From Sipunculus nudus (lineage: Eukaryota; Annelida; Sipuncula; Golfingiida; Sipunculidae), in assembly GCA_026874595.1 (NCBI GenBank), contig CM049313.1, forward strand, positions 63,245,659 through 63,309,658: a DNA stretch of 64,000 bases, given 5' to 3'. The notes under the pieces are model-generated. The model was not told where the DNA came from, ran no database searches, and was given only the letters and a program-made list of their open reading frames with translations. A program made the position numbers and the translations under genes. This document shows, one piece after another, positions 1 to 12,657 of the stretch; position 1 is the first letter of the stretch; each line of letters starts with the position of its first letter.

Positions 1-470
1 TGAGTAACACAACGTAGTTCCACAGACCCAAAAATATTCAGTTTTGTACGTGAAACATCATCAACTACAGGTAAGTTTATCAAGTCATAGGTTTCCCTAT
101 ATTGAAAACATGCACATTGAAGTTGTGTGTTAATCAGTTATTTAAGCTGAAACTGTTTTATGGTCTGTAAGTTTTACTTCGAGGAATTTATTCAAACGAC
201 ATGTTCTTTTCTGCGTCAGGGTAAATATACCTCACGTCATTGTTCTGTCTGTAGTGTTAAATATGTTCTGTATTTTAGCGAACCTGTGAGCTTATGTGAC
301 TGCGCGGCTTCGTCCGTCCGCCGTATGTTAACCTATACTCAAAAAACGTCAGAGCTAGCAGTGCTCGTTTTGCGGAAGTATCAGTCACATGTCATACTTT
401 ATCAGATTGAACTTAATTTTTTGCTATTTGCATTGACTTGGATTTTATAGGGAAGAGCTAAAATACAGTA
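1..470. other. non-coding DNA, no feature recognised
   Basis: A 96-codon open frame spans 160-450, but its product has no recognisable domain, low complexity or signal, and no splice context supports it. I treat it as chance. Confidence 0.5.
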
Positions 471-1200
471 AAAATTTTCTTCTCCATAACTGTCAAGCCA
501 TATTGTTCAATATTTCGCAGACAAAATCCCAGAAACAATCTTTTTCAAGTTTGTTCGATTTGTACCAGTACGAAGATTTTTTGGCAACGTTACAGGAAGC
601 TCAACTTAGTCATTTGCCCAAATAAGCATAGTAAAATTACAGTATCTGAATCGACAGGAGCTATGATCACCAAACTTTATGAAAATATTGGTCACATGAA
701 TCATATTTGAAACTGAGCTATTGGTGGCACCACCTGCATCGACCTTTCTAAATGGGAGTCATCAATACATTAACCCATACCTACTTATAAACAGCAGGAG
801 CTAGCATCACCAAATTGTATTTAAAAAAATCAGTCAAATGTTGTGGGATTGAGCTTTTTTTGTGGCGCCACTTGAATTGACTTACATTTTCCGTGGGAAA
901 AGCTAGAAAACCTTTGAAATCTTCTCCCCGAAATAAGCCAAATTTTTCAGTATTTCACATAAAATGATCACAGAGATGAGTTCTCTCAAGTTTGTTCAAA
1001 TGGTTTGGGTTAATGAATTTTAGCCGAGTTACAGGAATTTGAACTAAGTCATTTGGCCCAGTCAGCATGCTAACATTACTATCTCAGAAACGGCAGAAGC
1101 TGGAGTCACCGAATATTGTACAAATGTTCGTCACATGACTCATATTTGTAATTAAGGTTTATGTGGCGCTGCCTACATCGAGCTGTTTTTTACAGGCTAA
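471..1200. repeat. diverged tandem repeat, two units plus a partial one
   Basis: Blocks beginning near 471 and 912 share an order of motifs: a TCTTCTCC start, a TTCAAGTTTGTTC stretch, 'gttacaggaa', 'agtcatttg', a 'tatctga' motif, 'caggagct' and a closing 'gtggcgcca'. A partial unit (about 783-890) sits between them. The closing GTGGCGCCAC-type palindrome recurs in the array at 2.4-4.0 kb, so the two are probably related. No coding potential is seen. Confidence 0.6.
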
Positions 1201-2411
1201 AAAATCGTAATTTTAGCCTCTTTCAGTCTCCACATTAGAAATGTTTTATGATGAGTCTGTTAACCGAATGGTTTAGGGGTCTCTCATTAGTATAAGAATG
1301 GATCTGGTTCATTGGTTATTTCAATCATAGAAAGCTGAAGTTGGGCTTGTGGAAAAGTAAATCTATATCAGACTGAGGGGATGCAATAGTCTTTTGTGCA
1401 AAATTGTGGTTTCATTTTCTGTATCAATTCACAAAAATAACTTTAAGGTGGCCTTGTTCAAGTTTGCCTAAACGATTTTAGGCTGAATTCTGGACTTTTA
1501 ACATGAAAATGACCGTGATACTTTGGTAAACAAAGTTAGTAGATTTGTTGTATAAACAGACTGAGCTCTGTGGGCAAATGAGCATAGCTGTACAGGCAAC
1601 AAATAAATGATGTCCATATCCAACTGATGTGTAAGATAAATCCATGAATAAAATGTATCTGTATTTTAATTTAGCTTTCAATGGACATCTGTTATTATCC
1701 TAAACATTTTGATAAAAAAAATTCTTATGAATATGTCAGCTTGTAAAAGAAGCATTGTAGCCACAGTCTTTCAGTATTTATAAACGGTTTTGGCAACAAG
1801 TCTATAAATAACTTTGCGGACTGCCAACTATTTCAGATTTGGCAAAAGGTCAAGTTTCAGTCTGTGTCTATATATAGCTTTCGCAGACTATTAAATATAT
1901 CAGATTAGGCAACAGGTCAAGAGTTCAGTAAGTGCAGCCAGGTACAGGTCAAGAGTTCATTCAATAACTGCACTTGACAATTAGCATCGCTTGGCATGGC
2001 TGACAACTGCCTCCCTTAGCTAAGCCTGGTTATACCAGTGCACCTGACTCAAGGGAAATTTGATGTATCTGCCTGAATTTTGGCCTGTCCATCCATCTTT
2101 GGTGGCTTTCTCGTACACAAGACTGGTGTCTCCACCTACAATGATTATGCTCAGTGTATGTCCCTGATTATTTCTCAGGAGGGATTTAACATATCATACT
2201 GCCATTATGCATATCTATACATCTCGGATAACTGCGTCATATTCAAGACTTGTGGCGCCATCTACATTTTTTTTGCAAAGTGAATGTCCCTGCTTATTTC
2301 TCAGGAGAGATTTGATATATCAGCCTGACTGTAAGTCATCTGAGCTATAGCGATCACTCTTTTTCCGTCGTCCGTCCGGCCATCCGGCCATCCAGCCGTC
2401 CGGCCGTCTGT
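1201..2411. other. non-coding DNA with scattered repeat motifs
   Basis: No gene is recognised. Short related blocks at 1800-1960 ('agtttcag', 'caacaggtcaag') and 2040-2330 ('tctcaggagrgattt' twice, 'gtggcgccat' at 2253) look like decayed copies of the surrounding repeats. Small open frames here have no family resemblance. Confidence 0.5.
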
Positions 2412-4005
2412 CCGTTAACAAGGCACAAATCGTAACCACTGGATCTGGAATCTTCTAACTTTACATCCAGAGAGGTCCATGAAAAATCTCCTTGGAAACC
2501 TGGAATTAGGTCTCTGTTACCCATATACTTCAAGCTATGGGGCTCCGAAGTACCCCCAAGAATAATTAAAAATTTAATACAAAAGCTCGAATATCTAAAC
2601 AACTAATGCATTGATCACCATGATTCTTTGCATGTATATTGATCATTTAGTGTTTCATCAGGTTTTGCAGACTGGTGGCGCCACCTGTATTTTTTCGATT
2701 TTTTACGATTTTTTTTCTCTATTTTTGAGACCTCAAAAGATGCCTACATCTGTTAACAGGGCACAAATCATAACCGCTAGACCTGGAATCTTCTAACTTG
2801 ACATCCAGATAGGTCCATGAAAAGTCTCCTTGAAAACCTAGAATTAGGTCTCTGTTACCCATATTCTTCAAGCTATGAGGCTCCGAAGTGACCCCCCAGA
2901 ATCATGAAAATATTTGATGCAAAAGCTCAAGTATCTGAACAACTAATGCATTGATCATCATGATTCTTTGCATGGATATTGATCATGGGGTGTTACATCA
3001 GGTTATGCAGACTGGTGGTGCCACCTGTATTTTTTATTTTTATTATTTTTTTTTCTTTTTTTCAGACCTGCAATGAAACTGTCATCTGTTAACAGGGCAC
3101 AAATCGTAACCACTGGACCTGGAGTACCCAAAGTACCCCCCCCCCCAGAATAATGCAAAATGTGATACAAAGCTCAGGTATCTGAATAACTACTGCATTG
3201 ATCACCATGATTCTTTGCATGAATATTGATTATGGGATGTTCCATCAGTTCCTGCAAACTGGTGGCGCCACCTGTATTTTTTCAAATTTTTACTATTTTT
3301 TTCTTTATTTTTGAGACCTTCAAAGAAGCTGTCATCTGTTAACAGGGCACAAATCGTAACCACTGGACCTAGACTCTTCTAACTTGACATCGAGGGAGGT
3401 TCATGAAAAGTCTCTGTGAAAACATGAAATTAGGTCTCTGTTACCCATATCCTTTGTAGTAAGTACCCCTCAGAATAATTTAAAAATTGATACAAAAGCT
3501 CCAGTATCTGAATAACTAATGCAGTGATCTCCATGATTCTTTGCAGGCATATTGATCATGGAGTGTTCCACGTTTTCCTGCAAACTGGTGGCGCCACCTA
3601 TATTTTTTTTCAATTTTTTAGGCATTTTTCTCTATTTATGAGACCTTCAAATGAAGTGGTCATCTGTTAACATGGGACAAACTGTAACTGCTGAACCTAG
3701 AATCTTCTTACTTGACATCCAGGGAGATTAATATAAAGTCTCCTTGGAAACCTTAAATTAGGTTTCTGTTACCCATATTCTTCGAGCTATAGGGCTCATA
3801 AATACCCCCAAGAATAATTAAAAATTTGATACAAACAAAAGCTCCAGTATCTGAATAACTAATGCCTTGATAGCCATGATTCTTTGGATATATATACATC
3901 ATGGAGTGTTTCATCAGTTCTTGCAGACTGGTTTCACTACCTGTATTTTTTTCAAATTTTTACGCTTTTTTTCTATTTATGATACCTTCAAATGAAGTTG
4001 TCATC
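2412..4005. repeat. tandem array of a ~338-bp unit, about five copies
   Basis: Units start at a 'ctgttaacagggcac'-like motif at 2412, 2750, 3086, 3336 and 3664. Spacings are 338, 336, 250, 328 and about 342 bp, so the third unit carries an internal deletion of nearly 90 bp. Each full unit contains 'aatcgtaacc', 'gacatccag', 'ttaggtctctgttaccc', 'catgattctttgca', the palindrome TGGTGGCGCCACCT and a T-rich tail. Diverged relatives occur at 40.6, 60.6 and 61.9 kb. It reads as satellite-like or mobile-element-derived DNA; no protein is encoded. Confidence 0.85.
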
Positions 4006-4945
4006 TGTCCAAAAGCCCTCTGAAACCCATTTCTAAGGACTCTTCACAATATTCATGATTTGTTTGCACTCTGGCAGTCATTTTGCTCATTGTTCAACAT
4101 TCCTTGAAATCAGCTGAGCGTCATGGCCCGTGGGCCACTTGTTTTATGCCTCTGTGCAGATAGCTCGAGAGTGGTTTGAAGTATCTGCCAAAATTTTGCA
4201 TCTGCATACATCTTCGATGACCTTTTCATATTCAAGACTGCGTTGTATATACGTCCATGCCAGTATTTCAGGAGTGGTGTATGTGTAATTGGTGCTTGTA
4301 CTCAGGTTCAAAATGTATAGTACTTTCATTGAATATATATACAGGTAACACAAACTTCTAAAGTAAAGGTCACGCATATTATCATGGAAGCATTATACCT
4401 GATGTATATGCCATTGTACAGGTCGCATTAGGTGTACTTTAAGACAAACGATAAGGAATATGAAATCGATTTGTGTAAAGTATGTATGTTCATGTATCGA
4501 AATTGCCCTTTTGTTACTAAAATAGATATGAACGTGAAATCAAACATATCTCACCAAACTAAGCTACCAGTTAAATGTGATTTACGTTTTAGCAGACCCT
4601 GAACCGTGTATCTTCATCATCACTTCGGCTGATTCTTACTGTGTTTGTGTGAAAAATTACATCTTTTCTAAGACTGTTCTTCCGATATTGTGCATCTCAA
4701 CATTTGCATTTCCGATTAACCCTAAACTATTTCTAGAACTTTTGTGACAAAAGTAAAGTGGGCTTTGTTGTATAAACTGGTATGATGACGTCATGAATTG
4801 TCCCTGTGGTATCTCGACAAAGTCGATATCCTTCCGCCCAAAGCAGGTCTCGATGATTTTCTAATTGAAACAGACTAGTGTACTCTAAAATCTCCCATGA
4901 ATTTTAACTTATTTTTTGTATTTTATATTTTTTTTGCTATCTACA
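4006..4945. other. 5' flank and probable 5'-UTR intron of the Tctex1 gene
   Basis: No open gene is seen. The last ~50 bases are T-rich and end in a good 3' splice site (see the next entry), so part of this stretch is probably the intron that separates an unseen 5' UTR exon from the coding exon. Confidence 0.45.
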
Positions 4946-4946
4946 G
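4928..4946 (+). other. predicted 3' splice site in the 5' UTR of the Tctex1 gene
   Basis: A run of T followed by gctatctacag ends 10 bases before the chosen ATG. Reading upstream through it to an ATG at 4897 gives a Phe/Tyr-rich run that is simply translated polypyrimidine tract. This decides the start at 4957 over 4897. Confidence 0.6.
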
Positions 4947-4956
4947 AAACGCCAGA

Positions 4957-5589
4957 ATGTCAAGAAGATTTTCAGTAGCTTCTGAAGATAAAAGCCATCG
5001 TCGCGCAATAGTGGCTTTCGACAAAGCCACGAAAATAGACCATGAGGAAGACCAGCTTGGTGTACTTCCGGCAAGAGAGCTCATGACCTCTCGGCGCACG
5101 AGCAGACGACGCAGTTCCTTTTACGGCATCACTTCCGCTTTACTTCCATTAAACTTGGGAAGACGGGGGTCATTAAGGCCTTCGAGTTTATCGTCTGACG
5201 GTATGGGGCATTGTAAAAATTTACCATTGCGATTAGAAAACACATACCGAATAGAGCCGGACGACCATTCAGCTTTTAAACCTCACGAAGTACAAAAGAC
5301 AATTAAAGATGTGTTGCGAGCTTGTTTTTCTACTGAGGAATATAATCCAAGCAGGTGTGGGATGTTGGCCTCTCGAGCTGCAGAATCTGTGAGAGATGAA
5401 ATTAAAGGACTTGGTTACAAGCGATATAAGACCGTCTGCCAGGTGACAATTGTTCCCAAGGCAGCCTCAGAAGTTATCCTCGGTTCTCGATGTCTTTGGA
5501 ACACCACTACAGACAAATTTGCCTGCGAATCCTACAGGAATGACTCTTTGTGTGTTACGTGTGTCGTCCACGGTGTGTATCTTGACTGA
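4957..5589 (+). CDS. Tctex1-domain dynein light chain, DYNLT5/TCTEX1D1-like
   Basis: Predicted 210-residue protein. Tctex1-family proteins are small light chains that bind dynein intermediate chain and cargo; several members of the TCTEX1D group are ciliary. Residues about 1-85 are a basic, Ser/Arg-rich, probably disordered N-terminus (motifs RRTSRRRSSFYG, GRRGSLRPSS) with candidate RRxS phosphorylation sites. Residues about 93-210 form the Tctex1 domain: ENTY entry motif, KPHEVQKTIKDVL helix, EEYNPSRC, a second helix, then the C-terminal strands with SRCLWNTTTDKF, the FRN-like YRND and the terminal VHGVYLD. Length and layout fit the DYNLT4/5 group, not the ~113-residue core DYNLT1/3. The whole CDS is one exon; a 3' splice site lies just upstream of the ATG. 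It is intact, with no frameshift. Family assignment is firm; assignment to DYNLT5 rather than DYNLT4 is less sure. Confidence 0.9.
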   Translation: MSRRFSVASEDKSHRRAIVAFDKATKIDHEEDQLGVLPARELMTSRRTSRRRSSFYGITSALLPLNLGRRGSLRPSSLSSDGMGHCKNLPLRLENTYRIEPDDHSAFKPHEVQKTIKDVLRACFSTEEYNPSRCGMLASRAAESVRDEIKGLGYKRYKTVCQVTIVPKAASEVILGSRCLWNTTTDKFACESYRNDSLCVTCVVHGVYLD

Positions 5590-8040
5590 GAGGCGACCAG
5601 AAAACTCACAAATACATTCGTATTATTGTAATATACACATGTACCAGCATATTACCCTTCCATCATACTTCATGTAGTTTCTGCTAGATCGAGTGTGATA
5701 GGCCCTCGAGGGAAACAATGTTAAATTTTGCAAGATTAAAATGAAAATATGGGAATGTCCCTGTTATGACTTACTTTTCTTGTGTCCCGATAGTTTAAGA
5801 CCAAAAATGGCCAAAGAGTAATGATGTGACAACGGTTGAGTTTTACCCCGACGTACAAGTTATAGTTCCGAGCATTTTTTTTCCACCAGCATGGAGCTTA
5901 AAAGTACTAAATTTCAGTTACCGCCTGTAGGTGTCGCAAATTTGAAGTGTGAGTCAGAGAGATTTGTTGTTTATGTAACCCTCCGGGATCATTTGATAGA
6001 ATATGGAATGCACTACCTTGTGTCACCATTTGTCGAATTTCAACTGGTCCAGTCATCTGTGGGTACTTATATTTGGTCTTCATATTTTTTAATGATCTAT
6101 TGAAGGCTTAAAACAAAAGAAGGCAAAAGTGTAATAGTTTGTAATGTTTGAATTTGCTTAAGGTTGTCAAGTTTAATATCCACCAGAATGTATGACTGTA
6201 TTCATTCCACTCAAAGATCTCAAGGCTGAATATAGATGCCACGGATTATATGTTTTGCAAGGGTGATTCCAGGATTTAGAAAAAGATGGGTCGTTCCCGG
6301 AGGACTAAGGACATATTAACTGAAAGAAAGGTTTCAACGTCCGGTAAAGGGGGACGGGGTCCAGGCTGCAACAATTGATCTGAAACTCTTAAAGAACGTC
6401 GTGGCGGGGGAAAAGGGGGGTCCGGACAAATTGAAAAATCATGATTTGTGAATTTGCCACCAGGTGACGTGCGCATAGTTAGTGTTAATGATCGTGCCCG
6501 ATACAAGCTTATTGCAAGCCGTATGCAGGAGTAAGCAAGCGGTTTTAGAATGTAATACTCGCAGATGCCACAACATTCTGAGAAGAAAGCACAATATTTC
6601 ATGAATATTTAACATAAATGATATATAAAATGGCCCCTTTAAGGATTCCAAAAATTTACGGATGTTTGTCAACTCTTTAAAACTCTTTTTTTTATTAGTT
6701 TTATATATTTTTACTTAAAATCTACATTTCTCCGCCGTTTAAAGTTCAAAACATTCTGTTCTCATAAAAAGTGTTCTAAATGTATTTTCTTTCATATTTT
6801 GCTTGTTTTCATTGGGAAGCATTTTATGTAAGTTATTTCTTTTTAATCGTGTCCGCCAAAACAAAGTTTTGAAGATACTATGTTTTTGACTCGGTTCCGC
6901 CGCCCCCACATTCGTTTCCGGAATATAACTCCTTAACGCTACCGTTTCTGAAAACCAAGTATTGAAGTATAAAATTGAACGACTTATAGTTTGGTAAAAA
7001 TCAAATCTGTTGATAAAATTTCAATCACTGGAGCAAATAACCAAGGAAAAGATACATGAACTAGAACGACACTCAAAAGAATATAAGAGTAATGGACTTT
7101 GAGAGGAAAACGGTTAAAACTGTAAGACAAATCGTGGCAGAAATACGTAATACCCTGAAATACGTAACGCCCTGATAAAGACTGCAAAATCCACCATGAA
7201 TAGAGGTCCCGGAAAATACTTGAAGACCTAATCGTAACAGATTATCACAGAAAAGACAGGTGAAACCGTAAATGGCTGCAGCATTTAGGGAAAAGAAAAG
7301 GTTTCGCTTCTGGGGTGGCAAAGTTATTATTGAAGGCAAAGTGGCCCCAATTGAAACTCAAGCTTAACGTTGCCAAGGACGCCTCATTGAAGACGTAAGG
7401 CAGCTGACAGGAACGCGATGTACTGCGACTGTAATAGAAAATAATCCACGTTTTTGGCAAGTCACAAAGCCATGGACGCTGTCTAAATTAATACCAATAC
7501 CGACCAGCAGGTGGCAGAACCAAAGATTTGAAACGGTCAACCACACTGGGATACGCGAGAATTTTCGTCTTTGATAATCTTAATTTATTGATCTCTATTT
7601 ATCGCCAAGACCGTGCGAGGAGGCATATAACATGTGACTTTGCACTCTTTTATGATGATTTCAACATATAATTCCGGGAGAATAGGGATAGTTTGTATTT
7701 AAGTTTAGTGCATGTTACATGATGAAATGATTTATTATTTTTTCAGTCTTTGTGCTGAAATTTGTATGATCCAGAAATATCAACTGTAACTTAAGGTCAG
7801 TAAGGACAAAATACCTTTAAAATGTTTGAATTTGACTAATAATCAGTAATAGCAGTGAAACCAAATCCAAAGGATTTATTTTGAATCAGTCAGGTAATGT
7901 AGAAACACAAACGGGTAGTTATTGTAGAAACGACATTAGATGACAACTGCAAGTATACTTACTTTGAATACCAGGGGAATATCTGATTTTAGGATGAGGA
8001 GAGAACTTTTATTGGCCAAACAGAAAAGAAAATAAAATAT
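5590..8040. other. 3' flank of the Tctex1 gene, no further gene seen
   Basis: No AATAAA lies close behind the stop, so the 3' end of the transcript is not located. Several small open frames overlap each other on the minus strand at 6.3-7.5 kb without recognisable domains. A perfect match to the CTCF core consensus is at 7504-7517. Confidence 0.5.
7504..7517 (+). promoter_or_regulatory. CTCF-like core motif
   Basis: CCAGCAGGTGGCAG matches the core consensus CCASYAGRKGGCRS at every position. Whether this organism's CTCF uses the vertebrate motif is inferred from its broad bilaterian conservation. Confidence 0.35.
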
Positions 8041-10250
8041 TTTTTTCAGGAAACTCATAGTACGGTAAACGGTGAAGCTCAGTGGCGAGCAAAGTGGGGA
8101 CATTAGATACTATTCTCACATGGGGCATCCAAGTGTTTGTATACCATCAAAGAATATTGCGGGTGTAATAATTCATGATGTTATTTCAGATGACAATGCA
8201 AGATTTATTTTTTGTGACGTAACAATTGGTGAACACAGATCATTCTTAGCGACAATATATGGCCCAAATCATGATTAACCAGGTTTTTGTAATCAATTAA
8301 GTATTAGAAAAGATCAATATGATTTCAAATGAAAGTGCATTTTGGGAGGCGACTTTAATCTAGTAATGGATAATTATAAAGATAAGTTTGGAGGCAAGAT
8401 ATTTACTCATAAGCATTCAAGAAAAGTAATACAATGGTGTGCTGATTGCAATGTGGAAAATATCTGGAGAAAACAGTATCCCAACTTAAAACAATATACA
8501 TGGAGTCGGCAAAACCACAGAAAAGTTTAAAGCAGGTTAGACTATTTTCTATCGTCACATAACCTTAGAGATTTTATATGCCATACAGTTATAAAACAGA
8601 TTACCTGCATGGCAGTTCAAATTAAATTCAAACAACCAACCCAAGATGTCCAGTAGGATTCTGGAAATTAAATTGCTCATAATTAGATGATGAAGAATAC
8701 ATAGAATTAATTAAAAAAATAATATTAAATCAGTTTAAGAAGAGAACCCAGATACAAACCCTAGCCTATTGTGGAATACATTGAAATGTAGAGTAAGAGG
8801 GGTCTTAACTGAATAATTGGCAAGACAGAAACGTAAACGTGAAAATCTGATTAAAAATATAGAGAAAAAAATTGTATTTCTCTCGTTGGATATTCCGTAG
8901 CTATTAAAATAAACTAAAGAAAAAAGGAAAAACTTACAGAGAAGAAAACAACAGGGGCAATACTCAGAAGTATAGTATCCTGGTATGATAAATATTAGAG
9001 ATTGATTAGAGACAAATGGGTTTTACTCATCGACAGGGGATAATAACTTTAATACCAAAATCAGGAAAAAACACCGATGTCCTGCAAAATTGGGACCAAT
9101 CCCCCTGATGAACATTGACTATATAATTATAGCAAAAACATTTCATATATGCTTAAAACGGTTTTATAAAGTATAATTCATTCAGATCAGAGCTGTTTCA
9201 TAAAAGGTAGATATATAGGAGAAAATATAAATAAAATTACAGCTATCATGCATATATCAAGAATGTAGAAAAACTGTATATTTAATGTAAGTGAACTTAG
9301 AAAATGCTTTAATTGCGTGGAAAATAAATTTATTATGAAACATTAAAACTATTTAATTTCGGACCAGGCATGATTGGTTGGATTCAAATCCTCTATACTG
9401 ATATGTCATCATGTGTCATAAATAATGGATGGTTCTCTAATTTTTTTAAGTAACTAGATGTATTAGACAGGGTCGCTCTCTGTTGCCATATCGTTTTATT
9501 CTTGCAAAAGAAATATAGGCAGAACAAATTAGACAAAACAGATAAATAAGAGGCAACTATTCTGGAAAAGAGTATACACTTACATAGTATGCGGATGATA
9601 TGTCACTCTTTGTCACAGGGGGTGCAAAATCAGTAAAAGCCGATTTTCAATACCGTTTGCTTCAGAGACGCCTAGTTTTAAACCCATTTCTAGTTAAAAT
9701 TAAGAAACGCACAGATGAAAAATATGCCTTTGGTAAAAAGAAACTGAAACAAGTAGACATGTTTTTGCATGCCCAACAGTAGTAGATATTTTGCTTAATA
9801 TTAAACAGTTGATCACCGAAGAAATCGGTTCATGTAGTTTTGGGTTGAAGGATGTCTTATTTTACAATAGTGAGTCACAATGTTTGACTATATAACAAGT
9901 GTTTTTGTTAAAAGATATCTGTATTTGTGCATATGCAAGTTAAAACTTCCTAGTACAGAAGAAGTCTTAAAATTTATAAATAATATCTGCGATATAGAAA
10001 AGCGGATAGCAAAAATAAATGGTAAAATTCACATACAACAAGTTAAATGGGGATTTCTAATTGAGAATATTAAAGGAGATTAGTGAATTGGCATAAAGTT
10101 AGTTCAAGAACAATTGCATTACCGACATGGATATAATTATGAACAATTAGTGTACTATTAGTGTATTTATATACTTGTCATAAATATGTTGTTATTGTCA
10201 TATGTAAATTGTTTGTTTGTGTTTCAAATAAATAAATTTTTAAAAAATTA
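8040..10250 (+). mobile_element. decayed L1-like non-LTR retrotransposon (EN-RT remnant)
   Basis: Fragments of one LINE ORF2 appear in order in several frames. The endonuclease starts with a QETHS motif near 8048 and a WRAKWG block, then a stretch at 8072-8278 (ATIYGPNHD) and GGDFNLVMD at 8342, the GDFN motif of the endonuclease/exonuclease/phosphatase fold. Reverse transcriptase follows: PKSGK and PISLMNIDY around 9060-9120, a RQGRSL block near 9466, and the catalytic YADD at 9588-9599. The C-terminal part (about 9880-10083) has the CKLKLPSTEEV region and an AKINGKIH / VKWGF end typical of L1-like proteins. It is dead: multiple stops, frameshifts and a gap between RT and C-terminus. The 3' end has AATAAATAAA and an A-rich tail near 10230-10250. 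The 5' end is truncated. Confidence 0.85.
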
Positions 10251-10980
10251 TCGTGGGAGATGCCACCCTTTTTCTGTACGAGAAAGCTATCGAAAATTGA
10301 TGAACCTGCGCAATTCCAGACCGATACACCAATCTAATCCTGAGATACAGTGTGTGTGATTTTCACCCAAAATAGACGCACGAATGCACACCACGTGATC
10401 ACGCATGCACCACAATTTTTGAGTATGAGATAAAAGTATATGAGATTTATAGCCATTCAACATTTCAGGCCGATACAACAAACCACACCCGAGTAACGTG
10501 AACAGACGTATACATGAAAACGACAAACAAACCAAAAAAAAAAAACGGTTGTATTTGATGACAGTGACCATAATATGACCCCAGAGTGATGCAAATTTTG
10601 GGAAAGATTCGACTAGCGGTTTTGGAGTAATTCTCCGGACTCGATTCTACTTTTTTTTAAGGAAATTGGACTTGGGGATCCTGGATTCGGTGGTAAGGAC
10701 TCGAGTTATTCTGTCTATCTCGAGTCCAGTTGAAAGGAAGCTCTGTCATATATACTGAAGGCATAAATTATCATGTGCGAGCTTCTAACAGAATATTACA
10801 TGAAAAAGAGTGTACATATAAAGCATCAGCTCTGGATGGGGATCTAAATGGCTATATGTCATTAACATTCAAGTAAAAAGCATATGCAGTGCTTTCATTT
10901 TATATTTTTTTTTAATTTTATACTTTTTTCAGAAAACATAGTTTTTATATTTTTTAACTTTTTTCAGGTGTAAATGCTGT
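10251..10980. other. non-coding DNA, no feature recognised
   Basis: A 94-codon minus-strand frame (10287-10571) has no recognisable domain. Nothing else is seen. Confidence 0.45.
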
Positions 10981-11462
10981 TGTTACGGTACCTTATATAA
11001 ACAGATCACATCTGCGTGATGAACACAAATTCTGTAACGGAGATTTTAAAAAATCAGATTCTGTAATACTAGGCAACGTGATTTTCTGGGGGAATGAATG
11101 AAGAAGTCAGTGGTCTTTTGTTAACAAATAACTATAATTCATTCTTAAAACAACCATAACATTACAATACACTAAATCAATATAATTATACAGTTAGACA
11201 GCGGCATAGCAACAAGTCAATACAATCACATAGAAAATAATGTGCACAGTACCTGGACACCAACACCATCACAACGAAAAGTCCTTTAAATGTAAACTCT
11301 CGGAGAATGACAGTCCAGTGGAAAGTTCTTGCAACAACCGAGAAAGTCCAAATGCATTAAATCCAGGAGAAAGTCTTTGAAAATCTATAATTGCCGCATT
11401 TATAGTCGGATAAGGGCCATAGAACCTGACACACGCTTCTGCGTCCGCTGGAATCTTTTCTG
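10981..11462 (-). mobile_element. partial LTR, antisense copy of the window's Ty3/gypsy LTR family
   Basis: The block starts with TGTTACGG, the inverted 3' terminus of the LTR family, and runs through the same landmarks as the other copies ('agattctgtaa', 'aatgaatgaagaagtcagtgg', 'taacattacaatacactaaa', 'gtacctgga', 'gtccgctggaat'). The other half (5' LTR side) is missing after about 11462, so it is a truncated solo LTR. Confidence 0.85.
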
Positions 11463-11839
11463 CTGCAATTTTGATACTTTTTACATGGATAATACTTTTT
11501 TATAAACCTAGATCCGCAGTACCGCATATGTAAACTAACATGTACAAATACTTACATTCAAATCTCAAATTTTCATTTTACATTTCTTTTAGGGAGGATA
11601 TTTTACTCGATATTTTACTGAATTCTGACTTGGCTCCAGCTCAAGATGACTAGGATTCGATGACTTTGACTGGGACTGGACTGGCCTGGACTCGGACTTG
11701 CACTCGGCCTAGGATGATGAGGACTCGACTACATTACTACATGTTTGTATATTTAACGCCCTCATTTTCTGCGTTCCGATTTGGCTGACTGTCACATGTA
11801 ACCCTTACATGACACTTGTCGGTACAACTGTGCAAGTCT

Positions 11840-12409
11840 AAACAGATTCTACAGGTCTTATCAGGATATAAGTAAGAAAAAAGACGAATGTCATGTGCAA
11901 ATTGAGCCGACACAAAAACATTTTAAAGGGCTTTGTGTGAACTGACATTTATTGCTTTCTGTTAATAAGACATTATATAGATTAACTATCTGTATAAAAG
12001 CTTCACGGTTTATAAAGTACAAAAATACAACCGTAATCTCTATTTTAATTTACAGCATATATGGAAGTGATTTTCCATATACATTATACGCTCATAAGTG
12101 TAATTAAAATCATCTGACAAACTATATAACATTATGTCATTTATCCTGGTCGCCATAATATGTTCAAAATATCATCAAATAGATGTCCTCATAATTAGCA
12201 CCTTAATGTGAAATTAAATTACGTTATCAAGGCATTCTGTCATCGTCTAACTTTGATGGACTTATAACATCAGCACATATACCTATGCCACGTGTCATAT
12301 AATATAGGGTCAAGGTTCCAAAAGTGAGAGGGTACCATCCGTTCACAGGCAACCCGTATTTTACAGTCGAAATTCGAGAAGGAATCCACATATATACAAG
12401 AAAAAGGAC
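11840..12409 (+). repeat. 5' flank shared by the lectin paralogs (A copy)
   Basis: From about 11840 the sequence aligns with the DNA before exon 1 of B, C and D (for example 'gggctttgtgtgaactgaca', 'gtataaaagcttcac', 'atttatcctggtcgcc'). It shows that the promoter region was duplicated with the gene. The A copy is the shortest; B, C and D share a further ~600-1000 bp. Confidence 0.7.
12296..12305 (+). promoter_or_regulatory. TATA-like element of lectin gene A
   Basis: CATATAATAT lies 113 bases before the ATG. The same element is kept in B (29311) and D (48020) but lost in pseudogene C. The spacing fits a core promoter with a ~70-80 base 5' UTR. A CACGTG E-box precedes it in A only. Confidence 0.5.
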
Positions 12410-12479
12410 ATGTCTAGTAAGGGTTTATGGTTTTTCAAAAAAAGAAATATTTTTTTCCTGTTTGCTATTGCTGTTCCGG
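12410..12479 (+). CDS. lectin A exon 1: signal peptide
   Basis: Twenty-three codons plus one base: basic start (MSSKG, KKR) and a hydrophobic core (IFFLFAIAVP), followed by a consensus donor GGTGAGT. Cleavage is expected at the exon 1/2 border. The ATG is conserved with B and D. Confidence 0.75.
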
Positions 12480-12589
12480 GTGAGTATATGAATATATATT
12501 AGACATAAAAAAAAATGGATAGGCAATGGACCCCAAACCCAGGACAAAACGAAACCACAAAACTCAGCATTAATGTTCCCCTGTTTGTG

Positions 12590-12657
<68 letters not shown>

